Notes under the pieces: model-generated
What the model saw: only the letters and a program-made list of their open reading frames with translations
Databases searched by the model: none
What the model was told of the DNA's origin: nothing
Part shown: in pieces, positions 39,204 through 48,164 of the stretch
Position numbering within the stretch: position 1 is the first letter of the stretch
Layout: every line of letters begins with the position of its first letter
Translations under genes and position numbers: made by a program
Assembly: GCA_000372185.1 (NCBI GenBank)
Contig: AQUA01000001.1
Coordinates: 1 to 64,000, forward strand
Source of the DNA: an actinobacterium SCGC AAA278-O22
GTDB taxonomy: Bacteria; Actinomycetota; Actinomycetes; Nanopelagicales; Nanopelagicaceae
DNA length: 64,000 nucleotides
Reading direction: 5' to 3'

Positions 39204-39455
39204 CTACCTCTTAAATAGCTTCTTGGGATTGAGTTTTGCACCATGTTGGCGCACTCGAATCAGCATCGCTTCTGCCCATGCAAATTCAAGGGCAAGAACT
39301 ACAAGCCCCAAGATGAGAAGTGGCATCGTAAAAGGACCAGGAAGAATGATGAGCAAAAGTCCAGTCACAATCAGTGTGGAACCAATGACGAGTGCAATCG
39401 TTTTCCGTAACGCAGCTGGAAGAGATCTCCATGCCTTTGCAATCCTATTCTTCAA
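39204..39455 (-). CDS. PGPGW-type small transmembrane protein
   Basis: 83 residues with a basic start, two hydrophobic segments and the motif LPGPFTMPLLILGLVVLALEFAWAEAML, which corresponds to the PGPGW transmembrane family. Function unknown. It starts inside the end of the terC gene (11-base overlap), so it belongs to the same Mn-responsive transcript. Confidence 0.8.
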   Translation of the reverse strand: MKNRIAKAWRSLPAALRKTIALVIGSTLIVTGLLLIILPGPFTMPLLILGLVVLALEFAWAEAMLIRVRQHGAKLNPKKLFKR

Positions 39456-40434
39456 TGCTTGTCCCTCCAGTGATGCGACCGGCGTGAGCCCGCGCAGAAG
39501 GATCGGACTTGGTCTTTATCAAACTCGCAATTGTTGAAATCGCCAGAATCGCTCCAATAACTAAGAGTCCAACATTTGTAGGAATTTTAGGAATTGAATG
39601 GAACTGTTCGTGGAAATAAGTAATAACCAGCTTGGCGCCGATGAAAATCAAGATAAACGATAGGCCAAGAGAAAGGTAGACAAGTCGGTCGAGTAGGCCC
39701 TTCACGAGGAAGTAGAGGGCGCGAAGTCCAAGCAAAGCAAATGCATTTGCGGCAAATACGAGGAAGGTCTCTGAAGTAACGCCGAATGTTGCAGGAATGG
39801 AATCCAGCGCAAATAAGAGATCGGTTGAACCGATTGCAATCATGACCAAGAACATGGGAGTTGCATAGCGTTTTCTATCACGGCGAATAAACATCTTGGA
39901 ACCGTGGAATTCATTGACCATAGTCAGACGCTTTCGAATGCGACGCACGATGACGTTGTCGCCAGGTTCAGGATCTTCATCCCAGTGCTTGAAAAGCCCG
40001 ATACCTGTCCAGATCAGAATTGCTCCGAAGATAACGAAGGTGAATGAAAAGGCAGCGAGCGCTGCAGCGCCAACCGAGATGAAAATTCCACGAAGAACGA
40101 GAGCCAACGCGACTCCAATAAGGAGTACGCGTTGGTGATAGATGCTTGGTACAGCAAATTGAGCGAGGATGATGACAAAGACAAAGAGGTTATCTACTGA
40201 GAGAGATTTCTCTACGAGATAGGCTGCAAAGAATTGGGTTCCCATATCTGAGCCAAATCGTTGGTAGACCCACACACCAAAAATGACTGCTATACCAATA
40301 TAAAAAATCGACCAACTTGCAGCTTCTTTAAACTTTACTTCGTGGGGTTTTGAACTGACCGTAAACAAATCGATAAGTAATAGAAGTGCAATAAGCCCGA
40401 TTGTTACGGACCACACTGTGATTGATACGCTCAT
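39445..40434 (-). CDS. TerC/Alx-family membrane protein (probable Mn2+ exporter)
   Basis: 329 residues with about nine helices. TerC signatures are YLVEKSLSVDNLFVFVIIL near residue 75 and IGSTDLLFALDSIPATFGVT near 200, each with conserved acidic residues in membrane segments. Alx-type members export manganese. A yybP-ykoY-type riboswitch directly upstream supports a manganese role here rather than tellurite resistance. AGGGAGAG precedes the ATG. Confidence 0.93.
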   Translation of the reverse strand: MSVSITVWSVTIGLIALLLLIDLFTVSSKPHEVKFKEAASWSIFYIGIAVIFGVWVYQRFGSDMGTQFFAAYLVEKSLSVDNLFVFVIILAQFAVPSIYHQRVLLIGVALALVLRGIFISVGAAALAAFSFTFVIFGAILIWTGIGLFKHWDEDPEPGDNVIVRRIRKRLTMVNEFHGSKMFIRRDRKRYATPMFLVMIAIGSTDLLFALDSIPATFGVTSETFLVFAANAFALLGLRALYFLVKGLLDRLVYLSLGLSFILIFIGAKLVITYFHEQFHSIPKIPTNVGLLVIGAILAISTIASLIKTKSDPSARAHAGRITGGTSIEE

Positions 40435-40445
40435 ATATTTCTCTC

Positions 40446-40560
40446 CCTGACTCGCGTGGCTATGACGTGGTCAAGGTCTTCCTAACCGAATTTCTCGGCC
40501 AGCGCCCCGGGTTTTTACACCGTAATGACGAGGTAGCTGTATCTAGGTACTCCCCTTAAT
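40446..40560 (-). ncRNA. yybP-ykoY manganese riboswitch
   Basis: On the minus strand the terC leader reads AAGGGGAGTA, then CGTCATTACG, then CGGGGCGCTGGCCGAGA, a small hairpin CCGAGAAATTCGG and AGGAAGACCTTGACC. These blocks and their order match the yybP-ykoY element, whose two docked loops bind Mn2+. The element ends about a dozen bases before the start, and it precedes a TerC-family gene, its classic partner. Boundaries are approximate; covariance-model scoring was not possible. Confidence 0.85.
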
Positions 40561-40660
40561 TGGTGCCTATCGTAAACAGTCCTTGATAAAACTGCAATTT
40601 ATACTCGACCTGAAGAGAAATCTTCGAATGTTATGAAATTCCCTCGGCTACGATGACTTG

Positions 40661-41401
40661 ATGTCTCACTTAGTTTTGCTAGAGATGATGGGCGTCGGAC
40701 TCTTGGTTGGGCTGGCGAAAACCTCAATCGGGGGGCTTGGACTTCTGTGCGCCGCACTTCTCACACAAATTCTTCCTGCCAAAGAATCCACGGGTGTATT
40801 GCTCATCTTATTAATAATTGGCGACCTATTTGCTATTACAGCGTATAGAAAATATGTTGATTGGAAATTTCTCAGAACACTATTCATGCCAGTATTTGTA
40901 GGCTTAGTTTTTGGTGCGATTTTTCTTTCTCAATCTACTGATGAATCTTTAAAGAAGTTCATCGGGTGGGTAGTTGTGATATTGGTGATTCTCTATCCAT
41001 TAAGTCAGTATTGGCAGAAAAAAAATTCAGATCTGAACTCTCGATTTCCCCGGTTTCTTCGCCTGACTCTCGGGTCGACAGCTGGATTCATGAGCATGGT
41101 TGCCAATTCTGGTGGTACACCAATGAGTATCTATTTATTTCTTCGTCGCGAATCAGTAATGAACTTCTTAGCAAATTCGGCTTGGTTTTTCTTTATTGTT
41201 AACTTGATAAAGCTCCCCTTCACTATAGGTCTGGGAATTCTTGAGGTAACTTCATTTAAGTTTATTTTGCCTGCAATACCAGCGATAGCTGTAGGAGCAC
41301 TTATTGGAAAGAAAATCGTTTCACAAATCAATCAGAAAATATTTCAAAATTTGACTCTTATTTCAGCAGGTCTCGTAGGAATAAAATTGATACTCTCTTG
41401 A
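40661..41401 (+). CDS. TauE/SafE-family membrane transporter
   Basis: About 246 residues, seven to eight helices. GLLVGLAKTSIGGLGLLCAALL near the start and GFMSMVANSGGTPMSIYLFLR in the second half are the paired TauE/SafE (DUF81) motifs of putative sulfite or organo-anion exporters. ATG is taken one codon after the track's TTG. TACGAT ends six bases upstream with no ribosome site, suggesting leaderless expression. It lies at the left border of the inositol island; a functional link is not evident. Confidence 0.82.
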   Translation: MSHLVLLEMMGVGLLVGLAKTSIGGLGLLCAALLTQILPAKESTGVLLILLIIGDLFAITAYRKYVDWKFLRTLFMPVFVGLVFGAIFLSQSTDESLKKFIGWVVVILVILYPLSQYWQKKNSDLNSRFPRFLRLTLGSTAGFMSMVANSGGTPMSIYLFLRRESVMNFLANSAWFFFIVNLIKLPFTIGLGILEVTSFKFILPAIPAIAVGALIGKKIVSQINQKIFQNLTLISAGLVGIKLILS

Positions 41402-41411
41402 TGAAAGCCCG

Positions 41412-41441
41412 TGTAAGCCCCTAACTATCGCTTACATGTAA
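41412..41441. promoter_or_regulatory. Operator-like repeats upstream of iolA
   Basis: TGTAAGC (41412) and its exact reverse complement GCTTACA (41430) lie 11 bases apart, and the second overlaps the palindrome TTACATGTAA (41432-41441). The arms share the TTACA core seen in other promoters of the island; fused arms would give TGTAAGCGCTTACA, a LacI-type operator form. A LacI gene is in the cluster. Confidence 0.55.
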
Positions 41442-41514
41442 TCTACTTAAACTGTCCAATGTGAAAATTCCATATTTAGCTCTAGAATCTCTCATCATCT
41501 ACCAGGGGGAATAA

Positions 41515-43005
41515 ATGAGCAACGTAGTAAATCATTGGATAAATGGTGCAGAATTTGTAAGTAAATCGGGTCGAACATCACCAGTTTATGATCCTGCACT
41601 TGGCACTGAAACAAAAAGAGTTGCTCTAGCCAATCAAACCGAGATAGATGCGGCCATCAAGGCGGCAAAAGATGCGTTCCCAGCTTGGAGAGACGCTTCA
41701 CTAGCCAAGCGTCAACAAGTTGTCTTTGCTTTCAGAGAATTGTTAAATTCCCGCAAAGGTGAACTTGCAGAAATCATTACGAGTGAACATGGGAAAGTAC
41801 TCTCTGATGCCCTTGGTGAGATTACACGTGGCCAGGAAGTAGTGGAATTCGCAACAGGTATCCCTCACTTGCTCAAAGGATTTTATTCAGAAAATGTTTC
41901 AACTGGTGTAGATGTCTACTCAACACGTCAACCACTTGGTGTTGTAGGAATCATTAGTCCATTTAACTTCCCAGCGATGGTACCTATGTGGTTCTTCCCC
42001 ATTGCAATTGCGGCAGGAAATACTGTAGTAATAAAGCCTTCTGAGAAAGATCCTTCAGCGTCAATATGGATTGCAAAGCTTTGGAAAGAAGCCGGCCTAC
42101 CTGATGGTGTTTTTAATGTACTTAATGGTGATAAAGAATCCGTAGATGGTTTACTCAATAGCCCAGATGTTGAGTCAATCTCATTCGTTGGTTCTACTCC
42201 GATTGCACAATATATTTATGAGGGAGCCTCTCGAACAGGCAAACGTGTCCAAGCTCTTGGTGGCGCTAAAAATCATATGTTGGTTTTACCTGATGCAGAT
42301 CTTGAGTTAGTTGCTGACTCTGCGATTAATGCTGGATTTGGTAGCGCTGGCGAACGTTGTATGGCAATTTCTGTAGTTGTAGCAGTTGAACCGGTAGCTG
42401 ATCAATTGATTTCCAAAATAGTAGATCGCATGAGCAAGCTACGCACCGGCGATGGTCGTCGTGGCTGTGATATGGGTCCACTTGTCACTAAAGAACATCG
42501 TGACAAAGTTGCGTCATATATTGAAGTTGCTGAAAAAGATGGTGCGACGGTAGTTGTCGATGGTCGAAACCCGAAAGTTGATGGCGAACCTAATGGCTTC
42601 TGGCTGGGACCAACACTTATCGACAAAGTTCCAACAACTTCTAAGGTCTACACAGAAGAAATTTTTGGTCCAGTACTCTCGATTGTTCGCGTCAAGAGCT
42701 ACGACGAAGGTGTTTCTCTGATTAATAGTGGTGCATTTGGAAATGGAACAGCAATCTTTACCAATGATGGTGGTGCTGCTCGTAGATTCCAAAATGAGAT
42801 TCAGGTAGGAATGGTTGGGATTAACGTTCCAATCCCTGTGCCTGTTGCATACTACTCATTTGGAGGCTGGAAGCAATCACTCTTCGGTGACACAAAAGCT
42901 CACGGTGTTGAAGGTGTTCACTTCTTCACCCGCGGCAAAGCAATTACTTCGCGTTGGCTTGATCCAAGCCACGGTGGAATTAACCTCGGTTTCCCACAGA
43001 ACTAA
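41515..43005 (+). CDS. iolA: Methylmalonate/malonate-semialdehyde dehydrogenase (CoA-acylating)
   Basis: It converts malonate semialdehyde to acetyl-CoA and CO2, the last step of inositol breakdown. The 496-residue ALDH fold has ISPFNFPAMVPMWFFPIAIAAGNTVV, ALGGAKNHMLVLPDAD and the catalytic Cys in GSAGERCMAIS. The MW-FFPIA and GAKNH forms distinguish CoA-acylating MMSDH from ordinary ALDHs. GGGGGA precedes the ATG. It heads the run iolA-iolB-TIM barrel-iolH-oxidoreductase with gaps of 2-33 bases. Confidence 0.95.
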   Translation: MSNVVNHWINGAEFVSKSGRTSPVYDPALGTETKRVALANQTEIDAAIKAAKDAFPAWRDASLAKRQQVVFAFRELLNSRKGELAEIITSEHGKVLSDALGEITRGQEVVEFATGIPHLLKGFYSENVSTGVDVYSTRQPLGVVGIISPFNFPAMVPMWFFPIAIAAGNTVVIKPSEKDPSASIWIAKLWKEAGLPDGVFNVLNGDKESVDGLLNSPDVESISFVGSTPIAQYIYEGASRTGKRVQALGGAKNHMLVLPDADLELVADSAINAGFGSAGERCMAISVVVAVEPVADQLISKIVDRMSKLRTGDGRRGCDMGPLVTKEHRDKVASYIEVAEKDGATVVVDGRNPKVDGEPNGFWLGPTLIDKVPTTSKVYTEEIFGPVLSIVRVKSYDEGVSLINSGAFGNGTAIFTNDGGAARRFQNEIQVGMVGINVPIPVPVAYYSFGGWKQSLFGDTKAHGVEGVHFFTRGKAITSRWLDPSHGGINLGFPQN

Positions 43006-43013
43006 TTACTTCC

Positions 43014-43928
43014 ATGTCCTCTCCTAACAAGTGGTACTTCCGTAAAGGTGAGTTGAAATCTGCTGTTTGGGAAGTCCATGTGGACGCAAATAATCCGCCG
43101 GCAAAACCTTGGGCCTCAACGGGCATTCGCGTGGGAAAACTCTCTTCAGGCGTATTCCTTGAATTACCGGCTGACAACAATGAGAGACTTATTTTTCCTC
43201 TTGAAGGTGAAAAAATATCAGTTCAATATCTTCTATCCAATTCAGATGAAATTCACACCCAAGTTCTAAGAGGTCGTAAGTCAGTCTTTCATGGTCCTTC
43301 TGATCTGCTATACCTTCCGATTAATACTCGAGCTTCCGTTTCGGGTCTCGGTCGTGTTCTTGTTAGTGAGTCACCTGCGAAAAACTCTAAGCCAGTGAAA
43401 TACATGCCAAAGGAAGATGTTCCTGTTGAGCTTCGAGGGGCTGGTCGTGAAACGAGACAGGTACATAACTTTGGATTGCCAGATGTTCTTGATGCGGATC
43501 GAATGATTGCAGTAGAAGTTATCGTTCCGGCAGGTAACTGGTCAGGTTCACCGGCTCATAAGCACGATACATATGTGCCGGGAAAAGAATCAAATCTGGA
43601 AGAAATATATTATTTTGAATCAGCGGTGTCACGAGGTTTAGAGACTCCAGTCTCCTCCAATCCATTTGGTATTTTCAGAGGTATTTCAGCTGATAATCGG
43701 CCGTACGATATAAATGAAGAAATACATTCTGGAGATGTCGTATTAGTGCCATATGGATGGCACGGCCCAGCAGCAGCAGGACCTGGATATGACTTGTACT
43801 TCTTTAATGTAATGGCTGGCCCTGACCCAGATCGTGAATGGAATCTCACTGACCACCCAGATCAAGCTTGGATCCGCAAATCGTGGGAAACGCAAAAAAC
43901 GGACTCTCGACTACCTTACAAAGCATAA
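43014..43928 (+). CDS. iolB: 5-deoxy-glucuronate isomerase
   Basis: It isomerises 5-deoxy-D-glucuronate to 2-deoxy-5-keto-D-gluconate. 304 residues of bicupin fold with family motifs GRETRQVHNFGL, VPAGNWSGSPAHKHD (metal His) and NLEEIYYFE, and VPYGWHGPAAAGPGYDLYFFNVMAGP near the end. It lies eight bases after iolA. Its product is the substrate of the kinase IolC in the classical pathway, which is not in the window. Confidence 0.95.
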   Translation: MSSPNKWYFRKGELKSAVWEVHVDANNPPAKPWASTGIRVGKLSSGVFLELPADNNERLIFPLEGEKISVQYLLSNSDEIHTQVLRGRKSVFHGPSDLLYLPINTRASVSGLGRVLVSESPAKNSKPVKYMPKEDVPVELRGAGRETRQVHNFGLPDVLDADRMIAVEVIVPAGNWSGSPAHKHDTYVPGKESNLEEIYYFESAVSRGLETPVSSNPFGIFRGISADNRPYDINEEIHSGDVVLVPYGWHGPAAAGPGYDLYFFNVMAGPDPDREWNLTDHPDQAWIRKSWETQKTDSRLPYKA

Positions 43929-43940
43929 AAGGAGCAAAGA

Positions 43941-44855
43941 ATGACTCAGCAAATTCGCGTAGGAACTGCACCAGATTCGTGGGGCGTTTGGTTTCCAAGC
44001 GAGCCGACACAAGTTCCATGGGATCGCTTCCTTGATGAAGTTGAGGCTTCCGGATATCACTGGATTGAATTAGGACCATTTGGATATCTTCCTACAGATC
44101 CAAAAAGGCTTGAAGATGAACTGGGTAAGAGAAATCTCAAACTTACGGCAGGAACTGTCTTTACAGGATTTCACAAACTGGATGAGAGTCAATGGCAACG
44201 AGCTTGGGATCAAGCACTAGCTGTTGCAAATCTTGTTTCTAAACTTGATGTTAAGCATCTAGTAGTGATCCCAGATTTGTGGCGAGATCCACAAACTGGT
44301 GACGCACAGGAATCTCGAACATTATCTAATGAACAATGGAAGAGACTTGCCGCTGGGCATGACAAACTCGGGAAAGCACTACTGGAAGAATTTGATATTC
44401 GCCAGCAATTCCACTCTCACGCAGATAGTCATATTGGAACTTATCAAGAAGTAGAGAGATTTTTAGAAGAAACGAATAAGGATTACACCAATCTATGTCT
44501 CGATACTGGTCATTTTGCCTATTACCTTGGTGATAACGTCAAGTTGATGAACGCCTACCCTGAGCGGATTGGATACCTACATCTTAAGCAAGTGCATCCA
44601 GATATTTTGGCTAATGCACTTAAGAATGACCTTCCATTCGTTGAGGCTGTAGCTCAAGGTGTTATGACTGAACCCGGCTTCGAAGGTGTTCCAAAATTTG
44701 CACCTATTATCGAAAAAGCACTAGAAATCAATCCTGAGATTTTCGCAATTATTGAGCAGGATATGTATGGCTGCTCGATGGATATGCCATTCCCAATTGC
44801 ACAACGTACCCGTGAACATATTTTGGCAACTACCCGAGCTGCCCGAGTCAAGTAA
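43941..44855 (+). CDS. Sugar phosphate isomerase/epimerase (IolE-like TIM barrel)
   Basis: 304 residues of the xylose-isomerase-like (AP-endonuclease 2) fold. The opening RVGTAPDSWGVWFP and WIELGPFGYLPTDP resemble IolE but differ from the clear IolE later in the cluster. Metal-ligand candidates are QQFHSHADSHIGT, CLDTGHFAYYLGD, GYLHLKQVHPD and IEQDMYG. It may be a dehydratase or epimerase for another inosose or keto-inositol. AAAGGAG lies before the start. Confidence 0.8.
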   Translation: MTQQIRVGTAPDSWGVWFPSEPTQVPWDRFLDEVEASGYHWIELGPFGYLPTDPKRLEDELGKRNLKLTAGTVFTGFHKLDESQWQRAWDQALAVANLVSKLDVKHLVVIPDLWRDPQTGDAQESRTLSNEQWKRLAAGHDKLGKALLEEFDIRQQFHSHADSHIGTYQEVERFLEETNKDYTNLCLDTGHFAYYLGDNVKLMNAYPERIGYLHLKQVHPDILANALKNDLPFVEAVAQGVMTEPGFEGVPKFAPIIEKALEINPEIFAIIEQDMYGCSMDMPFPIAQRTREHILATTRAARVK

Positions 44856-44888
44856 TTCTGCTAAAAAGACTATCGACTGGAGAAAAAG

Positions 44889-45758
44889 ATGAAAATCGCA
44901 TTAGACCCAACACCTTTCCACCACACTCATAAGCTTTTGGAATTTCCTGCTGTAGCTGCAGAATTAGGGTTCAAATACCTTCAGATGACTCCACATCCTG
45001 ATTTCATTCCATTTTTTAATCATCCGAAAGCGGATGACAGCCTGGTCAAAAAAATGAAGCAAGCATGTAAGGACTCAGGGGTGGAAATTGCATCCGTGCT
45101 TCCCGTATTGCGATGGTCTGGTCCTGATGAAGATGCGAGAGAAGCGGCTATCCGTTACTGGAAGCGCGCAATTCAAATTACCGTAGATCTAGGTGTGAAA
45201 ACTATGAATACCGAATTCTCGGGTCGGCCCGAAAGAGCGGAAGAATCAGAACGTGCCTTCTATAGATCAATGGAAGAGTTGTTGCCCATCATTGAACGCG
45301 AAGGTCTAGATGTATTAATTGACCCACATCCAGATGATTTTGTGGAAGATGGGTTACAAGCAATTCGTACTATCCGCGGAGTAAACTCTAAAAATATTGG
45401 ACTAGTTTATGTCGCGTCTCACACCTTCCACATGAATCAACCTCCATTGACGATCATGCGTGAGGCGGGTGAAATGCTCCGATTGGTGCATGTATCTGAC
45501 ACAATGGACCATAAACGTTCACATGGGCTTCGCTACATTACGAACCCTCCCGGAAACTCTGTGAGAGTACATCAGCATCTTAAAATTGGGGATGGCGATG
45601 TGAATTGGCCAGAATTCTTTGGCGGCCTCAAAGAGATAGGGTTCCTAGATAATCCAAATAGCGTGATGTGTTCATCCATCTTTGCTGAAAATGAAAAAAA
45701 TAAAGAAACTGCAAAATACCAACTCGCAAAAATTCAAGAAATGATTGAGGTCAATTAG
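44889..45758 (+). CDS. iolH: IolH-like sugar phosphate isomerase/epimerase
   Basis: 289 residues of the same TIM-barrel superfamily. KIALDPTPFHHTHKLLEFPAVAAELGF, TPHPDFIPFFNHPKAD and IASVLPVLRWSGPDEDAREAAIRYWKRAIQ match the actinobacterial IolH group. Metal-binding residues are in NTEFSGRPE, LIDPHPDDFVEDG and LVHVSDTMDHKRSHG. IolH's exact reaction is not firmly established. It is two bases from the next oxidoreductase. Confidence 0.82.
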   Translation: MKIALDPTPFHHTHKLLEFPAVAAELGFKYLQMTPHPDFIPFFNHPKADDSLVKKMKQACKDSGVEIASVLPVLRWSGPDEDAREAAIRYWKRAIQITVDLGVKTMNTEFSGRPERAEESERAFYRSMEELLPIIEREGLDVLIDPHPDDFVEDGLQAIRTIRGVNSKNIGLVYVASHTFHMNQPPLTIMREAGEMLRLVHVSDTMDHKRSHGLRYITNPPGNSVRVHQHLKIGDGDVNWPEFFGGLKEIGFLDNPNSVMCSSIFAENEKNKETAKYQLAKIQEMIEVN

Positions 45759-45760
45759 TT

Positions 45761-46936
45761 ATGTCAAAGATTGGAGTAGCAGTAATTGGGGCTGGAATGG
45801 TTGGGAGGGCCCATGCTGCTGGATTTCGTGCCGCAAGCACAGTATACGGTCCCGGTTTACCAGAAATTGATTTGGTCACAATCGCAGACCTCAATGCTGA
45901 GTTTGCGCAAGATTCTGCGAGACGATTTGGTTATCGCAACTCTGAAACTGATTGGAGGACAATACTTTCCGATTCCAGCATTCAAGTGGTGAGTGTTGCT
46001 GTTGCCAACTCGCTACATCGGGAAATATCAGAAGCACTTCTGAAAGCAGGAAAACATGTTCTTTGTGAAAAACCATTAGCTCCATCAACTGCGGATGCCC
46101 GAGCGATGGTTGAGACCGCTAAAAAGGCAAAAGATTTGCATGCAGGGACTGGATTCACTTTCCGAAGATCCCCTGCGATAGGCGCAATCAAAAACGAATT
46201 AGAAAATGGCAACCTTGGGAAACCGTACTTTTTTAACGGTCATTATTGGTGTGATTATGCGGCTGATTCGTCTCGGCCAATGTCATGGAGGTATAAAGGC
46301 GGTCCTGGTTCTGGCGCGCTAGCTGACATTGGCTCACACGTTGTAGATCTAGCGGAATTTATGTTTGGGGAGATTGAATCAGTCTCTGGTGCTGTATTAA
46401 CCACTTTTACTCAAAGGCGGGCTCTACCATCTGGTACTGCTATGGGTCATGCAGCGACTTCTCTCTCAGATGTTTACGAAGATGTTGAAAACGAAGATCT
46501 TGTTACCTTTATTGCAAAATTTAAAAGTGGTGCAACCGGAACTTTTAGTTCCTCACGAGTGGCCCACGGTCTAGCAAATGGACTTGGATTTGAAATTCAC
46601 ACGGAAAAAGGTGCTGCAACTTTTGATCTAGGTCGCATGGGAGAATTCGGATACTTCGATAGTACGACACCACATCAAACTTCGGGATATCGTCAAGCAT
46701 TTATTGGGCCGGATCACCCATATATAGCTGGAGGTATGGCGATGGATTTCCCAACCGTTAATTACGGTCAAAATGACCTGTTTGTCTGGCAAGCACGAGC
46801 TTTTCTAGAGCAAGTTGCTGGATTAAGCAGACTACCTAAAGTAGCTACCTTTGAAGAAGGTCTTCGTAATTTAATAATCTTGGATTCAATTGTTGAATCG
46901 GCGCTCCACAATGGAATTGAAGTTAAAATCAAGTAG
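45761..46936 (+). CDS. Gfo/Idh/MocA oxidoreductase (inositol dehydrogenase-like)
   Basis: 391 residues. Rossmann start GVAVIGAGMVGRAHAAGFRAA, catalytic EKP loop in HVLCEKPLAPSTADA, and C-domain DIGSHVVDLAEFMFG. The ~390-residue length and GHYWCDYAADSS...MSWRYKGG block are shared with the homologue at 59563 and typical of scyllo-inositol or other inositol dehydrogenases. It ends the iolA operon and overlaps lacI tail to tail by eight bases. Confidence 0.85.
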   Translation: MSKIGVAVIGAGMVGRAHAAGFRAASTVYGPGLPEIDLVTIADLNAEFAQDSARRFGYRNSETDWRTILSDSSIQVVSVAVANSLHREISEALLKAGKHVLCEKPLAPSTADARAMVETAKKAKDLHAGTGFTFRRSPAIGAIKNELENGNLGKPYFFNGHYWCDYAADSSRPMSWRYKGGPGSGALADIGSHVVDLAEFMFGEIESVSGAVLTTFTQRRALPSGTAMGHAATSLSDVYEDVENEDLVTFIAKFKSGATGTFSSSRVAHGLANGLGFEIHTEKGAATFDLGRMGEFGYFDSTTPHQTSGYRQAFIGPDHPYIAGGMAMDFPTVNYGQNDLFVWQARAFLEQVAGLSRLPKVATFEEGLRNLIILDSIVESALHNGIEVKIK

Positions 46937-47939
46937 ATCTACGAATAATCAACTCCAGTGGTAAAAATATTTCACGTGGTTCCGACATAAGTGGATCTTT
47001 AATAAGTTTGTTCACAAGCAACGCCGCTTCTTTCCCTGAACCGTGAAGTTGTTGTTTTACAGTGGTAAGCCCCATGTAATCAGCGATATCGATATCATCA
47101 AAGCCCACTACACCCAAATCTCCTGGTACCTTGATTCCCAATTCCTCGGCGGCTCTCAGGACTCCAAGTGCGTTAATGTCTACTCCACAAAATAAAGCAT
47201 CTGGCCGGTTTGAACTCTTGAGTAACTCAGTTGCCTTAATTCTCGAGTCTTCAATACTGTAATCGGGAGTAATAATTAATTCAGGATTTACCTTTCTCCC
47301 ATTTTCAAGAAGTGTATTGATATATCCCTGTTCTCTTTCTTTAGAAGGATTTGAAGAATAACTAGGAAGAGGATTAAAGCCGACATATCCAATATTTTTA
47401 TAGCCTCTGTCAATCAGATGCTGGACTCCTAGTCGCGCACCCTCAGAATTATCTACTTTGAAAGATGTGAAACGGGTGTCTGAAGTCTCAATAAGTGTAG
47501 TTGGAAATTTAGTGGAAGAAATGCGAGTCAAATCTTGTCCATTTACTGGAAGCGACATGATAATCAAACCGTCATATCTACCAGAAGATGCTAAAGAATC
47601 GAGAAATTTATTGTTCTGCGGATTTAAAATCTTTTGAGCATCGATCTGAAAAATAATTAACTCAGATTGTAACTCGTCAAGAGCAGAGGAAATTCCCTGC
47701 AGCCTTTGCGTAAAACCAGGATAGGTATTAAGTGGAGCAACTACTGCAATTCGATCATTATGATGTCTCGCTCGTGCCGCCGCTTCAAGATCTGGTGTGT
47801 ATGACAATTTGTGAACAGCTTCCATGACTCGCGAACGTGTCGCTTCAGAAACTCGGTGAGGCTTATTTAATGTTCGACTCACAGTGGCAATTGACACTCC
47901 TGCCAAGGCAGCTACTTCATAAATCGAGGATTTGGGCAC
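46929..47939 (-). CDS. LacI-family transcriptional regulator
   Basis: 336 residues: helix-turn-helix SSIYEVAALAGVSIATVSRTLNKPHRVSEAT at the N-terminus and a periplasmic-binding-like effector domain (RIAVVAPLN, GVDINALGVLRAAEELGIKVPGDLGVVGFDD). Its location between two inositol operons makes it the likely local regulator, with an inositol-type ligand. The divergent region holds TTACA repeats that recur at other island promoters. Confidence 0.93.
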   Translation of the reverse strand: MPKSSIYEVAALAGVSIATVSRTLNKPHRVSEATRSRVMEAVHKLSYTPDLEAAARARHHNDRIAVVAPLNTYPGFTQRLQGISSALDELQSELIIFQIDAQKILNPQNNKFLDSLASSGRYDGLIIMSLPVNGQDLTRISSTKFPTTLIETSDTRFTSFKVDNSEGARLGVQHLIDRGYKNIGYVGFNPLPSYSSNPSKEREQGYINTLLENGRKVNPELIITPDYSIEDSRIKATELLKSSNRPDALFCGVDINALGVLRAAEELGIKVPGDLGVVGFDDIDIADYMGLTTVKQQLHGSGKEAALLVNKLIKDPLMSEPREIFLPLELIIRRST

Positions 47940-48015
47940 ACACCTATCATCGGCCTAATCTCAAGGTGAGTCAAAAATGGGCTTTTTGGAGCGCGAATCG
48001 GGCCGAACTATTGAA

Positions 48016-48087
48016 TGTAAGCCATTGAAATTCATGAATTTTTATACGGTTGGAAAGCGACATCGTGCTGTTTACATTTGTTTACAA
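48016..48087 (+). promoter_or_regulatory. Direct-repeat operator in the lacI/isomerase divergent region
   Basis: TGTTTACA occurs at 48069 and again at 48079, a 10-bp period, giving TTACATTTGTTTACAA (48072-48087). This 16-mer recurs exactly, in reverse, upstream of the ABC binding protein at 55421. A single TGTAAGC half-site is at 48016. The gap of 225 bp between the two genes contains no ORF. Confidence 0.65.
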
Positions 48088-48164
48088 AAGACTTTCATAC
48101 TTAACACTTTCATTTTTTTTAACTAGAGTTAGAGTCCTACATTGTACAGAAAGTTGGAATTGTA

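Noticed and set aside
39445-40434. Tellurite resistance function for the TerC protein
   Set aside because: No other ter genes are present, and the manganese riboswitch upstream points to metal export.
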